Assembly: GCA_002298145.1 (NCBI GenBank)
Contig: DBMP01000015.1
Location: 248,001-312,000, forward strand
Direction: 5' to 3'
From: Spartobacteria bacterium UBA695
GTDB lineage: Bacteria; Verrucomicrobiota; Verrucomicrobiia; Chthoniobacterales; Chthoniobacteraceae
DNA: 64,000 nt
The notes under the pieces were generated by a model that was not told the DNA's origin, did not search any database, and was given only the letters and a program-made list of their open reading frames with translations. Position numbers and translations under genes: made by a program. Below are positions 8,657 through 17,532 of this stretch, piece by piece (the stretch's first letter is position 1; each line of letters starts with the position of its first letter).

Positions 8657-8708
8657 AGCTTGGGTTCTAGATTAGTAACGGAATACGTAAAATGGGAAGA
8701 GAAGATTT

Positions 8709-9869
8709 TCAAGAGAGCGCGGGAAGCGCGTCAGGAGCGGCAATTTTGACCACGATTTCGGTGAGGACGGTCTTGGGGTCGAGGCTGCTGGTGACCAGGG
8801 AGACGTTGGCCGCGAGGCAGGCGGCAAGGGCGGCGCGCAGCTCGGCGATTTCGTAGCGGTGGGCGTGCATGGCGGCGAGGCCGAGGGCGTAGGTGTTGAG
8901 GCCGCCGTCTTTTTTGCGTGGGAGGTGGTCGGTGGCGGTGGAGGGGAGGCGGTTGAGCGCGCCGGTGAAGTGGAACGGGGCGGAGGGGCGGCTGAGGCGG
9001 TGGCGCACCATGAGGTCCTTGGCTAGCAGCAGGTTGCGCACGGTGGGGATGACGGCCACGAGCAGGATGCCGATCGGGGTCTCGCCTTGGAAGAGGAGCT
9101 GATCGACGAGGGCGAGCGCGGCGTCCAAGTCGCGGGCGGCCAGGGCGTTGCCAAGCTCGAAGACGACGCCCGCGCGGGAGGACGGGACCATGAGGCGGAC
9201 GTCGGCGGGGGCGACTTCGCGTCGATCAGGGCCGAGGTAGAGGTCGAGTTTTTCCAGTTCGTTATCGATCTGGCGGGAGTCGCCGCCGGTCTGGAGTACG
9301 AAGAGTTCCAGGGCGTCGGGGTCGAAGCGGAGGCCGAGGGCGCGGGCCCGATGGCCGACGATGGAGCCTGCTTCGTCTTCCCAACCGCTGCGGCTGGTGT
9401 CGAGCTTGTCGAAAACCTCCAGCGTGCCGACTTTGCCCAGCGCTTTGTAGAAGGCGCGGCGCTTGTCTACCTCCGGGGCGCTGATGAGGAGCTTGACGCC
9501 CGCGGGGAGGCCGGTTTCGAGGGTCTCGGCGAGGCGGGCCAGGGCGTCGAGCACGGCGGCGGAACGGCCGGTGACGTTGTCGGCCAGGAAGTTCGCATTT
9601 TTGAGCCAGACGAGCTTGTCGCCGCCGAAGAAGGGGAGGGTGAGGATGGCCTCGAGGGTCTGGTGAACGCGGGTGGAGGCGGCATCGGCGTTGTCGGCCA
9701 CGCCGTCGATGATTTCGCAAGCGAGGTCGCCCGCGCCCGGCGGGGTCATCTCCCCTGCCCGCTGCAAGGCGATGCGCTTGACCTCGGCTTCGTCCGACCC
9801 GACGACGGCATGGATGCCGGAGGGGGCGGCGGCGTTTTTGGAGGGGGAGCGTTTGGCGGGAGCTGGCAT
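8709..9869 (-). CDS. holA: DNA polymerase III delta subunit
   Basis: A 386-aa clamp-loader delta subunit. It opens with a HolA-type nucleotide-fold start (SGIHAVVGSDEAEVKRIA). LTLPFFGGDKLVWLKNANFL corresponds to the F(F/L)G-xK-vv-L strand that contacts the sliding clamp. The SRQIDNELEKLDLYLG segment and the helical C-terminal domain (ALVDQLLFQGETPIGIL) complete the family pattern. The ATG at 9867-9869 was chosen because it lies between genes; the frame stays open upstream, but an earlier start would run into the preceding peptidase gene. With dnaE 8 kb away, the window carries two replicase subunits. Confidence 0.88.
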   Translation of the reverse strand: MPAPAKRSPSKNAAAPSGIHAVVGSDEAEVKRIALQRAGEMTPPGAGDLACEIIDGVADNADAASTRVHQTLEAILTLPFFGGDKLVWLKNANFLADNVTGRSAAVLDALARLAETLETGLPAGVKLLISAPEVDKRRAFYKALGKVGTLEVFDKLDTSRSGWEDEAGSIVGHRARALGLRFDPDALELFVLQTGGDSRQIDNELEKLDLYLGPDRREVAPADVRLMVPSSRAGVVFELGNALAARDLDAALALVDQLLFQGETPIGILLVAVIPTVRNLLLAKDLMVRHRLSRPSAPFHFTGALNRLPSTATDHLPRKKDGGLNTYALGLAAMHAHRYEIAELRAALAACLAANVSLVTSSLDPKTVLTEIVVKIAAPDALPALS

Positions 9870-9912
9870 GGAAGAGCGGGAATTTACGGACAAAGGGGCG
9901 CAACAATCAAGG

Positions 9913-10800
9913 CTATCTGGAAAACCGGTTGTAGCGCCGGACCAGGCCGAGGTAGTCGCCCACTTGATCGCCGTAGACTTTCGCGGCGGCGGCGGCAAAG
10001 GGCGTCCCGGCAATGATCTCGCCCACTAGTTGCGGGAAGCGCTCGGGAGGGAGGTCGCCGAGCAGGAAGCAGACGAGCTTTTCGCTGGTCTGGTAGAAGC
10101 GCCGGATGTCTTCCCGATTCTTGGGGTAGCCTTTGATGGCGGTGAGTTCTTCGAGGGGGTAGGTGGCGTCGTCGAACGGCGGGAGGATGCCCTTGGCCCA
10201 GACTTGCTTGCGCGTGGCGATGCTGGCGCCCCCGCAGTACTCGGCGAAGCCTTCGTTGAGCCAGTTGGGCCAGCGGTGGCCGGGGTAGACGCGCTCGACG
10301 ACGACGTGGGCGGTTTCGTGGGCCAGGGTGCGGCTGTCGAAATTCTCGCCCATGCCGCCGATGTGCAGGTAGAGGTTGCCCGCGCAGGCCACGCTGCCGG
10401 ACCATTCCATAAAGCCGACCTGCCCGCGGAACTCCTCCCATTCCCGCCGGTCCTGGAAAATGAAGACGTGGGATTTGTGCGCGATCTGCTCGTTGGAAGC
10501 TCCGAGCGCCCGGGCGGCGAACCAGAGGTCGTACTCTACTTCGCGAACGACTTTCTGCGCCTCGGTGGCGCGGCGGTAGTGGACGATGAAGTGCGGGGTC
10601 TCGGCGTGCTTCCATTTCTGGGGCGCGAGGGCGAGGGCTTTGAGGGCCAGTTCGTCCATCGAGAAGGCGGAGAGGGCCTCGAGCTTCTTCTCCTCCAGCC
10701 GCACCTCGCGCGGCGCTTCATCCAAGGCGGCAATGGCTGGGGAAAGGCCCATCGCCAGGGCCGCCACCAGCGAGAGTGTGCTCCGTGCTCCGATTGTCAT
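9913..10800 (-). CDS. Secreted gluzincin-like metallopeptidase (peptidase MA-like)
   Basis: A 295-aa protein with an N-terminal signal sequence (TLSLVAALAMGLSPAIAA). A HETAH zinc motif lies within RTLAHETAHVVVERVYPG, and the third ligand is in NWLNEGFAEY, the HExxH...E layout of the peptidase MA/gluzincin superfamily. Before it, TPHFIVHYRRATE is the beta-strand start seen in this group. The substrate is unknown; a periplasmic or surface location is expected. The ATG at 10798-10800 is preceded by AAGGAGA at good spacing and follows the TamA stop by 26 bp, so it may be an accessory of the TamAB system. A longer start overlapping tamA was rejected. Confidence 0.75.
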   Translation of the reverse strand: MTIGARSTLSLVAALAMGLSPAIAALDEAPREVRLEEKKLEALSAFSMDELALKALALAPQKWKHAETPHFIVHYRRATEAQKVVREVEYDLWFAARALGASNEQIAHKSHVFIFQDRREWEEFRGQVGFMEWSGSVACAGNLYLHIGGMGENFDSRTLAHETAHVVVERVYPGHRWPNWLNEGFAEYCGGASIATRKQVWAKGILPPFDDATYPLEELTAIKGYPKNREDIRRFYQTSEKLVCFLLGDLPPERFPQLVGEIIAGTPFAAAAAKVYGDQVGDYLGLVRRYNRFSR

Positions 10801-10826
10801 AGAGTCTCCTTCTCCCGGGTCTGGGG

Positions 10827-13130
10827 CTAAAAAGCAAACCCAAAACTGAAATGCCACGCGCCGGTCGGCTGGTTGGGCTGGCGGGCAGGGTTCCAGCCGT
10901 AATCGAAGCGGATCGGGCCGATGGGGAGCCGGTAGCGCAAGCCCGGGCCGATGGCGAAGCCCGTCTGGCCCAGCTCGGAACTGAGGCGGCGGCCGGTGGA
11001 CCCGGCATCGCCGAAGAGGGCGAGGTCGAAGTTATCGCGGATGGGCGTTACGAACTCGACATTGGCGACAGTGAAGGTCTCGCCGCCGACGGGATGGCCG
11101 TTGACGTCCTTGGGGCCCAGGGTGCGGTCCACGAAGCTGCGGACGGAGGTGGCGCCGCCGTTGAAGAAGCGTTCGTCAATGGGCAGGGCGGCGCTGCCGT
11201 TGAGCGGGGCGATCTCCCCGCCGCGCAAGCCGAAGGCGAGCAGCGAATCGCGCCCCACCGGCAGGTAGTACGAGCCCCGGAGGGTGCCGCGCACGAATTT
11301 CAGTGAGCTGCCAAAGAGGGTGGAGGCGTAGTCCCCGGTGGCATTGAGGACGTAGCCGCGCCGGGGGTTGAGCACGCTGTCGCGGGTGTCGTAGGTGGCG
11401 CTCAGGCCGACGCTGTCGGTGCGGTAGACGGTGGTGCCGAGGTCGGCTTCGGCGATATCGACTTTCTTGATATTGACCGCACGGGTGAGCGCAAAGGCGC
11501 CGAGTTCCAGGTGCTCGCCGATTTTGCGCGTAAGCTCGGGCCGGAAGCCGGTCTCGATTTTGGAATAGCCATCGAGGTCCTGGTTCAAGGCGTAGAGGCG
11601 CAGGCGCAGGGTGTAGTCGCTCTCCAGGATCCACGGGTCGGTGTAGGCGAGCTCGCCGCGCAGGAGTTTCTGGGCGATCTCGGTGTCGAAGGTGAGCGGG
11701 CGGCCGTTGCCAAAAAGGTCGCGGTCGGTGTAGCGGACGCCGAAGATCGCGCCGTCGATTTTGGCATAGCCGATGGAGAAGCCGACTTCGCGCGCCTTGG
11801 CTTCTTCGACCTGGAAGTCGAGCCCCACTTCGTTGCCCGGCAACGGCGTCTGGGTGAGGCGCAGGTTGGTGAAGAGGCCGGTGCCCATGAGCCGCCGGTA
11901 GCGTTTTTCGACTTCGTCGGGGTCGTAGACTTTCCCCTCCAGCCGCTTGAAGCGGTTCTCCAGGAAGCTGGCGCGCAGGCGCCCGAGGCCCTTTTGGGAG
12001 ATGCCTTTGAAGTGGTAGACTTCGCCCGCTTTGACGACGAATTTGACGGGCACGGCGCCGCCAACGGCCTGGGCGGGGTCGGCCTGGCCGTGGACTTCGG
12101 CGGTGAAGTAGCCGCGCCGTTTGTAGAAGTAGACGATTTTGCGCTCCAGGTTGGTAACGGCCAGGGGGGTGAAGGGCTTGGTGGTGAAGACCTCCATTTC
12201 TTTGCGCAGCTCGGCCTCGGGGTAGAAGATGATGTCGCCCTCGAAGGTGATTTTGCCAAAGCGGTACTTCTGGCCTTCCTGGATGGCGATGACGACGTTG
12301 GCGCGGGTTTTGTCGGCGGAAAGGGTGACTTGCGGCGGGTCGACGACGGCGTCGAGGAAGCCCTCGGATTGGTAAAGGCCGCGCAGCCGCCCGACGCCGC
12401 TGTTAAGGTCGCTCTCGATGTAGGGCAGGACCTGGTTTTTGCGGCGACGGCCGGGGAAGCGCTCGCGGATGGCGCCGGTGACGTAGTCGAGCAGTGTGGC
12501 GGAGGGCAGGTGGGCGTTGCCTTCGAAGCGGATCGTACCGAGCTGGGTCAGCGGGCCCTCGCGGATGGTCAGGCGCAGGGTGGAGCCGCTGGCGATGGTC
12601 CAGGTGACCTCGGCCTGGGAGTAGCCGTGCTGCCGGTAGAAGACGCCGAGGAAAAACGCGGCGTCGTCGGCCAGCGCCGGGGAGAGGCCGGATTCTTCGA
12701 TGGCGGTGAGTTGGTCGGCCAAGGCGGCGTGGATCTGGTTGGAGTTAAACGCCTTGGCTCCCTCTGCGATGAGGGTGAGCCGGGAGAGCTTGACCGGGCG
12801 GGGCGTGGGGGTGGCCAGCGGCAGGGCGGGCTGGTAGGGCTCGACGGGGGCGGGGTTTTCCGGCGTGGGCTGGAGGGGCTTTTCGCGCTCGGCCTGAGCA
12901 TTGCGGGAGAGCGGCATCTCCGGCGGCGTGGGCAGGGGCGGCAGGGAGGGCTGGCCCTTGGGCGACGGAGCGGGGCTGGGGCGGGGCGAAACGCCCGGCA
13001 GCGGGGTCGGCTCCTGGACGGTCACGGGCGTCTGCGCCCGGAGCCCGAGGGGTAGGAGCAAGGCCAGGAATAAAATGTGCCAAAAGATTCCTTTGCGCAA
13101 TGCGGTATGACTGGGCTTCGATTGAGTCAT
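10827..13130 (-). CDS. tamA: Omp85-family outer-membrane assembly protein (TamA/BamA-like)
   Basis: 767 aa. A signal peptide (cleavage after LRAQ, about residue 33) leads to a proline-rich linker (to about 110). Several POTRA-type repeats follow (for example LTIREGPLTQLGTIRFEGN, AIQEGQKYRFGKITFEGD, VVKAGEVYHFKGI), then an Omp85 barrel ending in F. The barrel signature appears as FFNGGATSVRSF, where the usual VRG(F/Y) is VRSF, and DAGSTG near the end. Partnership with the adjacent TamB points to the TamA role, insertion or transport of outer-membrane proteins or lipids, although the POTRA count could also fit BamA. It starts 1 nt after the tamB stop. Confidence 0.85.
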   Translation of the reverse strand: MTQSKPSHTALRKGIFWHILFLALLLPLGLRAQTPVTVQEPTPLPGVSPRPSPAPSPKGQPSLPPLPTPPEMPLSRNAQAEREKPLQPTPENPAPVEPYQPALPLATPTPRPVKLSRLTLIAEGAKAFNSNQIHAALADQLTAIEESGLSPALADDAAFFLGVFYRQHGYSQAEVTWTIASGSTLRLTIREGPLTQLGTIRFEGNAHLPSATLLDYVTGAIRERFPGRRRKNQVLPYIESDLNSGVGRLRGLYQSEGFLDAVVDPPQVTLSADKTRANVVIAIQEGQKYRFGKITFEGDIIFYPEAELRKEMEVFTTKPFTPLAVTNLERKIVYFYKRRGYFTAEVHGQADPAQAVGGAVPVKFVVKAGEVYHFKGISQKGLGRLRASFLENRFKRLEGKVYDPDEVEKRYRRLMGTGLFTNLRLTQTPLPGNEVGLDFQVEEAKAREVGFSIGYAKIDGAIFGVRYTDRDLFGNGRPLTFDTEIAQKLLRGELAYTDPWILESDYTLRLRLYALNQDLDGYSKIETGFRPELTRKIGEHLELGAFALTRAVNIKKVDIAEADLGTTVYRTDSVGLSATYDTRDSVLNPRRGYVLNATGDYASTLFGSSLKFVRGTLRGSYYLPVGRDSLLAFGLRGGEIAPLNGSAALPIDERFFNGGATSVRSFVDRTLGPKDVNGHPVGGETFTVANVEFVTPIRDNFDLALFGDAGSTGRRLSSELGQTGFAIGPGLRYRLPIGPIRFDYGWNPARQPNQPTGAWHFSFGFAF

Positions 13131-13131
13131 A

Positions 13132-16100
13132 CTACCGAAAGCGGATCAAGTATTGCAGTTGCATACGCATGTCGCCCTGCATGTCGACGCCCGCGCCGAT
13201 CTGGTAGGCGTTGGAGAGTTTGAGCTTCCCCATGAGCTCCTGTTTGCCGGTGCGCGGATCGACGCCGCCGACGTCGAGGGAGAACCAGTCAAACGGGTTG
13301 GCGCTGTTGCTGGGGGCGGTGCGCCGGGGGAAGACTTTGCGGTAGACGTCCTGGAAAAGGAGCGCGGCGGCGCGGCCCGTGGCGGCTTGGTTGTTTTGCT
13401 GGAAGTCGCGCGTGGTGGCTCCGGTGGCCAGGAGCGTGACGACTTCTTCCTGCGGCAGCGAGGGCTCGGAGGTGAAGAGCGTTTGCGGCTCCAGGGCGGT
13501 GCCGTAGAGGTAGACGTTGACGTTGTAATCCCGGATACGCGAGGAGCCGTGGATGTCGAGGGACGGGTTGAGCGAGGCGTTGCCGGAGAAGTAGAGCGCG
13601 CCGTGGTCGACGCTAAGGGTGCTGAAGGGGAGCGAGGCGACCAGGTTATCGACCCACACCACGCCGTCGAGCGTGGGGGCCAGGCCGCTGCCGCCAAGGC
13701 GCAGGTGGGCCTGGAGGGCGCCGTCGGCCAGGTTGCCCTTGACGACAAAGGGCTCGTCGGTCTGGAGAATGACGTTGTAGGTCCAGTCGCGGAAGGGCGT
13801 GAGGGTGGTGGAGAATTGGTAGCCCCCGAGGGCCGGTTTCGGCGCGGGGCGGCCCGGCAGGCCGATGGGCAGGATCTCGACTTGGCGGAAGAAGCGGCTC
13901 TTGTTAATGCCGAGCCTGCCGCTGACGTTGGCGGTGCCCAGCGGGCCGGTGAAGTGCAGATCGGCGTTGCTGCGGAAGGTCAGCGTGTCGTTGCGCACCA
14001 GGAGGGTCCCCTGGGATTGCAGGCGGAGGTCGAGCTGCGGGTTGGTGAGCGGCTCCAGCTTGACCTTGCCGGTGACGGAGAAGGGCCCCCCCGCGATGGC
14101 TCCGCTGAAGCGCTGGAAGGTCAGTTCGTTGCCGTTGAAGCGCAGGTCGCACAGGAGGTGGTCAACCCCGGGGACGGCGGGGCTGGTGAAGCGGATGGCC
14201 CCGAGGTCCATGGCTACGCCGCCGCTTAGGATCGGTTGGGAGAGCGTGCCGCGCGCCGTGGCGTCCACGCTCATGCGGCCCTCCAGGTAGCGGATGCCGG
14301 ACAGGAAGGGGGCAAAGATCCCGGCGGGCGAAGGCGGCAGCTTGATGGACCCGGCGATGGGGGCTTGCGGATCGAGCTTGCGCTCGCGGATCAGCTGGCG
14401 CAGGTCGGCGGGCATGGAGCCCTTGAAAAGCAGCGGGCTCAAGCCCGGCTGGGCAAGCGAACCGGAGAGGGCCAGGCGCCCGTCTTTATAGGTGATCTGC
14501 GCGGAACCGGCGGCAGGGGGCAGTTTCTCCGCCGCGCCGCTCTGGAGGTTGCGGGCGTCGAACTGGGCGGTGAGGTCGGGCTCGGAGAGGGTCCCGGCGG
14601 CCTTGAAGGTCCCCTGGAGCGCCCCGCGCACGGCGAGGCCGGGGCGGGAGGCCGGGAAGCGCTTGGCGAGGTCAACCGGCTCCAACGTCAGGGCCGCTTC
14701 GATCGGCTCCGTGGGCGGAAGGAGCGTTCCGGGATCGGTCGGGTTGCGCAGGTCGAGCGGGAAGCTGAGGCTGCCGGTGACGGTGGTCTGCCCGCCCACG
14801 GTAAGGCGCAGGTCGTTGACGTGAAGGCGCTGATCGTGGAGGCGCACCCCGGCTTGCAGCGTCCCCTGGTCGCTGGCGAGTTTCAGGGCGGTGATCTCGA
14901 CGCTCTCCGGAGAGTAGCTCCCGGCCACCTCGCCATCGACGCCGGTGAATTTCCCCCAGCAGCCGTGCCTGAGCGTTACCCTCCCCTCGCCCCGGTGGCG
15001 CATGGCGGCGATGCGGCCCGAGCCGCGCCAGTCGACCTCAAGCGCGCCGCCGATGGGGGTCTGGAAAAAGGGCTGGAAGAGGGCGATATCCTCTACGGAG
15101 CCTTTCAGGCTGGCTTCGTAGGCGTGGGGGTGGTCCAGGGCGAGCCAGCCATCGGCGGTGAGTTTGTCGTGGCCGTTGAGATCGAGGAGCCCTCCTTTTA
15201 GGTGCAGGAGGCCCTTCTCCAGCGGCAGCTCCAAGCGAATCTGGCGCGCGAGGAACTGGCGGAAATAGATATTCCCGGCGTCGAGCCAGAGGCCCCCCCC
15301 GAGGCCCTCGTGCCACGGGTGGTCGGCGTTGATGGGCCCGAGGGGCCGCGAGGCGCTGAAGCCCAGGCTGGCCTGCTTGAGGCCGAATTCCGCGCCGGCG
15401 ACGTTCACCGCGTTGCCCGAACCCTCCACCAACAGGCGTTGCCCCTCAACGCGCAGGCTTCCCCAGGCCTCGATCGAGCCGCCGGTAAGGTGGGGATCGA
15501 GCCGGGCGAGGTCGGACGCGTTCAGGTCAAAGGTGCCGCGCAAGCCGTCGATGCGGACCTCGGCCCATTTGGTTGGGAGCTGGTACTCGCCGTCAAACGC
15601 GAAACGGTTCGCGCCGGTGGAGGCCTTGATGCCTTGCAGCCGGACCCGCCCCCCGCTCAGCAAAAAGCGCCCCGAGGCCTCGTCCAGCGCGAGCGTCCCC
15701 ACGGTGGCGTTTTCCGTGTTAAAAACGATATCCCCCTGCCACGCCGCCGGGTTGCGCGGATCGCCCTCCAGCGATACCCAGGCTTCCCTCAGCGGCCCGG
15801 AGAGCGGCACCTTCCAGCCGAAGTGCCGCCCGAGCGTCCCCAGCGGCAGATTGGCCAGGTAGGCGTTGACCTGCACCCGGCGGTTCGCTCCGGAAAGGTC
15901 GCGCCCCCAGAGGAACACCCCGAGGTCACCCCCGAGCACGGTGCCCTCAAAGGAGAACGAGCTGACCCCCTGGTCGCGCCGGGAGGCGTCGAAATCCATG
16001 CGCACGCCGTGGATCTCCTTGCCGATATCGAAATCCCGCAGCACCAGGTGGCGGTTAACGTAAGTGGCGTTCGTGCGAAGGCCGCTCCACGAGCCGTAGC

Positions 16101-16701
16101 CGGGCAGATCAAGCTGACCGATGCGGATATACCCCTCGCGGTCTGGGTCCAGCAGCGCGTGGATGTCGTTCCAGACGTACATGCCGTGGCGGGTCCGGAT
16201 GCTCAGGTTAAAGTTCTCGATCTGCGCCCGGTCGCTATACATGGCGGGCTGCTGCAGGATGTTGCGCAGAAAATGGGCCAGCTTTTTCTCCTCGTCGGTG
16301 CTGCTGCGGATGGGGGCCAGCTGGAGCTTGGCGTTGCGGAGGTTGTAGTAGGTCAACGCCCGGGCCGGGCCGCGCCGCAGGAGGGTCCAGAGGCTGTACT
16401 CCAGGCGCAGGCGGTCAACGTCGATGGCGTCGAACGGGACGGGGCCGTAGGAGACGGCGTGGACGTCCTGGAGCGTCAGGTGCGTCCAGACGCTGCCCCG
16501 GAGATCGCCCGTCAGCGTCACCTGGTGCTTCGCCGCGAGCCGGACGACGGCATTCCAGATGACGGCCCGCAGGATCATCTGGTGAAACACCAGCAAAAGG
16601 AGCGTCGCCAGGAGCCCACCCCGCCAGAACAGGCGCCCCCATTTCGCCCTGGAGCGACGGGGAGCCTTCGAGTGAGCCTCTGATGGAGCGGAATCCGGCA
16701 T
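13132..16701 (-). CDS. tamB: Translocation and assembly module protein TamB (DUF490, AsmA-like)
   Basis: 1189 aa. A basic N-terminus and one transmembrane helix (about 24-45) anchor a long periplasmic chain of repeated beta-strands, the AsmA/TamB lipid-transfer groove. The C-terminal DUF490 domain is recognisable: DYNVNVYLYGTALEPQTLFTSE, then LPQEEVVTLLATGATT, and a final GMQL-type beta ending (RMQLQYLIRFR). Such proteins span the periplasm and move phospholipids or help outer-membrane protein assembly together with TamA, which is encoded directly downstream. Length matches the family (about 1200-1300). The ATG lies 100 bp after the preceding lipoprotein gene. Confidence 0.87.
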   Translation of the reverse strand: MPDSAPSEAHSKAPRRSRAKWGRLFWRGGLLATLLLLVFHQMILRAVIWNAVVRLAAKHQVTLTGDLRGSVWTHLTLQDVHAVSYGPVPFDAIDVDRLRLEYSLWTLLRRGPARALTYYNLRNAKLQLAPIRSSTDEEKKLAHFLRNILQQPAMYSDRAQIENFNLSIRTRHGMYVWNDIHALLDPDREGYIRIGQLDLPGYGSWSGLRTNATYVNRHLVLRDFDIGKEIHGVRMDFDASRRDQGVSSFSFEGTVLGGDLGVFLWGRDLSGANRRVQVNAYLANLPLGTLGRHFGWKVPLSGPLREAWVSLEGDPRNPAAWQGDIVFNTENATVGTLALDEASGRFLLSGGRVRLQGIKASTGANRFAFDGEYQLPTKWAEVRIDGLRGTFDLNASDLARLDPHLTGGSIEAWGSLRVEGQRLLVEGSGNAVNVAGAEFGLKQASLGFSASRPLGPINADHPWHEGLGGGLWLDAGNIYFRQFLARQIRLELPLEKGLLHLKGGLLDLNGHDKLTADGWLALDHPHAYEASLKGSVEDIALFQPFFQTPIGGALEVDWRGSGRIAAMRHRGEGRVTLRHGCWGKFTGVDGEVAGSYSPESVEITALKLASDQGTLQAGVRLHDQRLHVNDLRLTVGGQTTVTGSLSFPLDLRNPTDPGTLLPPTEPIEAALTLEPVDLAKRFPASRPGLAVRGALQGTFKAAGTLSEPDLTAQFDARNLQSGAAEKLPPAAGSAQITYKDGRLALSGSLAQPGLSPLLFKGSMPADLRQLIRERKLDPQAPIAGSIKLPPSPAGIFAPFLSGIRYLEGRMSVDATARGTLSQPILSGGVAMDLGAIRFTSPAVPGVDHLLCDLRFNGNELTFQRFSGAIAGGPFSVTGKVKLEPLTNPQLDLRLQSQGTLLVRNDTLTFRSNADLHFTGPLGTANVSGRLGINKSRFFRQVEILPIGLPGRPAPKPALGGYQFSTTLTPFRDWTYNVILQTDEPFVVKGNLADGALQAHLRLGGSGLAPTLDGVVWVDNLVASLPFSTLSVDHGALYFSGNASLNPSLDIHGSSRIRDYNVNVYLYGTALEPQTLFTSEPSLPQEEVVTLLATGATTRDFQQNNQAATGRAAALLFQDVYRKVFPRRTAPSNSANPFDWFSLDVGGVDPRTGKQELMGKLKLSNAYQIGAGVDMQGDMRMQLQYLIRFR

Positions 16702-16801
16702 GTTTCTTAAGAAATGGGCCTAGCATAAAAGCGCTTGTGAAAAACGCAATGCCTCGGCTTTCCTTAGACTGGATTCCGCGGAGATTATTCAGCTTATTTC
16801 C

Positions 16802-17413
16802 CTACCGGCCCTCCAGGATCGCAGCGATGAAGCGGTCGATCGACGGCTGCCATTCCTTTTCGTAAACGGCGGCAATCCCGAAATCAAAACCGACGAGATA
16901 GCTCCCGCGCTCGACCACCGCGAGCTTCACCAAGGCGCGGTCGTTCCAAACGGGCCGATCAAACGCCGCCTGGGCCACCAAGGCGCTCTCTTTGCCGAAG
17001 ATCCGCCGACCCTGGTATTCCTCGCGGACAAAGTTGGGCTTCTCCTGGACCCCCTTCAGCATCTCTTTGATCCAGCCGTCCGGGGTAATCATCGACTTCG
17101 GAATGACGTAGACCCGGCAATGCAAAAAATAGTTGAGTTGGTTGGTGGCCGTCGGGGTTTGCTTTTTCTCGTAGTAAACCTGCAAACAGCCCTTGTACGG
17201 AGCATCCTTGGTCACCGAAACCCGCGTCTGCCCATCGAGGCCCTTGGGAAATACCAGCCCGCTGCCGGGATCGACACAAGCCCCCGTCTGGGGGTCGAGC
17301 GGCAAATCCGACGACGGAGCTTCCTTAACCGTCTGGCAGCCGAAAAGAAGCCCCAGCGCCGCCAAGCCAGCCAAGCCCACAACGCTCCGCATCCAGAGCC
17401 TTAGATTTTGCAT
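16802..17413 (-). CDS. Lipoprotein of unknown function
   Basis: About 203 aa with a lipoprotein signal: MQNLRLWMRSVVGLAGLAALGLLFGC, the cysteine of LLFGC being the lipidation site. The mature part has two conserved-looking portions, PLDPQTGACVDPGSGLVFP and a globular region ending in EWQPSIDRFIAAILEGR. It shows no enzyme motif I recognise. An alternative GTG/ATG start lies 15 nt upstream (17428); the shorter one leaves a cleaner signal peptide. It is transcribed divergently from dnaE and precedes tamB by 100 bp. Confidence 0.65.
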   Translation of the reverse strand: MQNLRLWMRSVVGLAGLAALGLLFGCQTVKEAPSSDLPLDPQTGACVDPGSGLVFPKGLDGQTRVSVTKDAPYKGCLQVYYEKKQTPTATNQLNYFLHCRVYVIPKSMITPDGWIKEMLKGVQEKPNFVREEYQGRRIFGKESALVAQAAFDRPVWNDRALVKLAVVERGSYLVGFDFGIAAVYEKEWQPSIDRFIAAILEGR

Positions 17414-17532
17414 GGAAAAAACAACCATCCTTTTCTTCTAGAGGAGCGCCAGAGGCGGGCCAAGATTGGCAACGTGACAATCTCATGAAGAGGGCTTCAC
17501 CTCGCCGAAAATCCGCCTATATTGATGCGACT

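Noticed and set aside
10801..10857. Longer start of the metallopeptidase gene inside tamA
   Set aside because: The ATG at 10800 has a good ribosome-binding site and begins a clean signal peptide.
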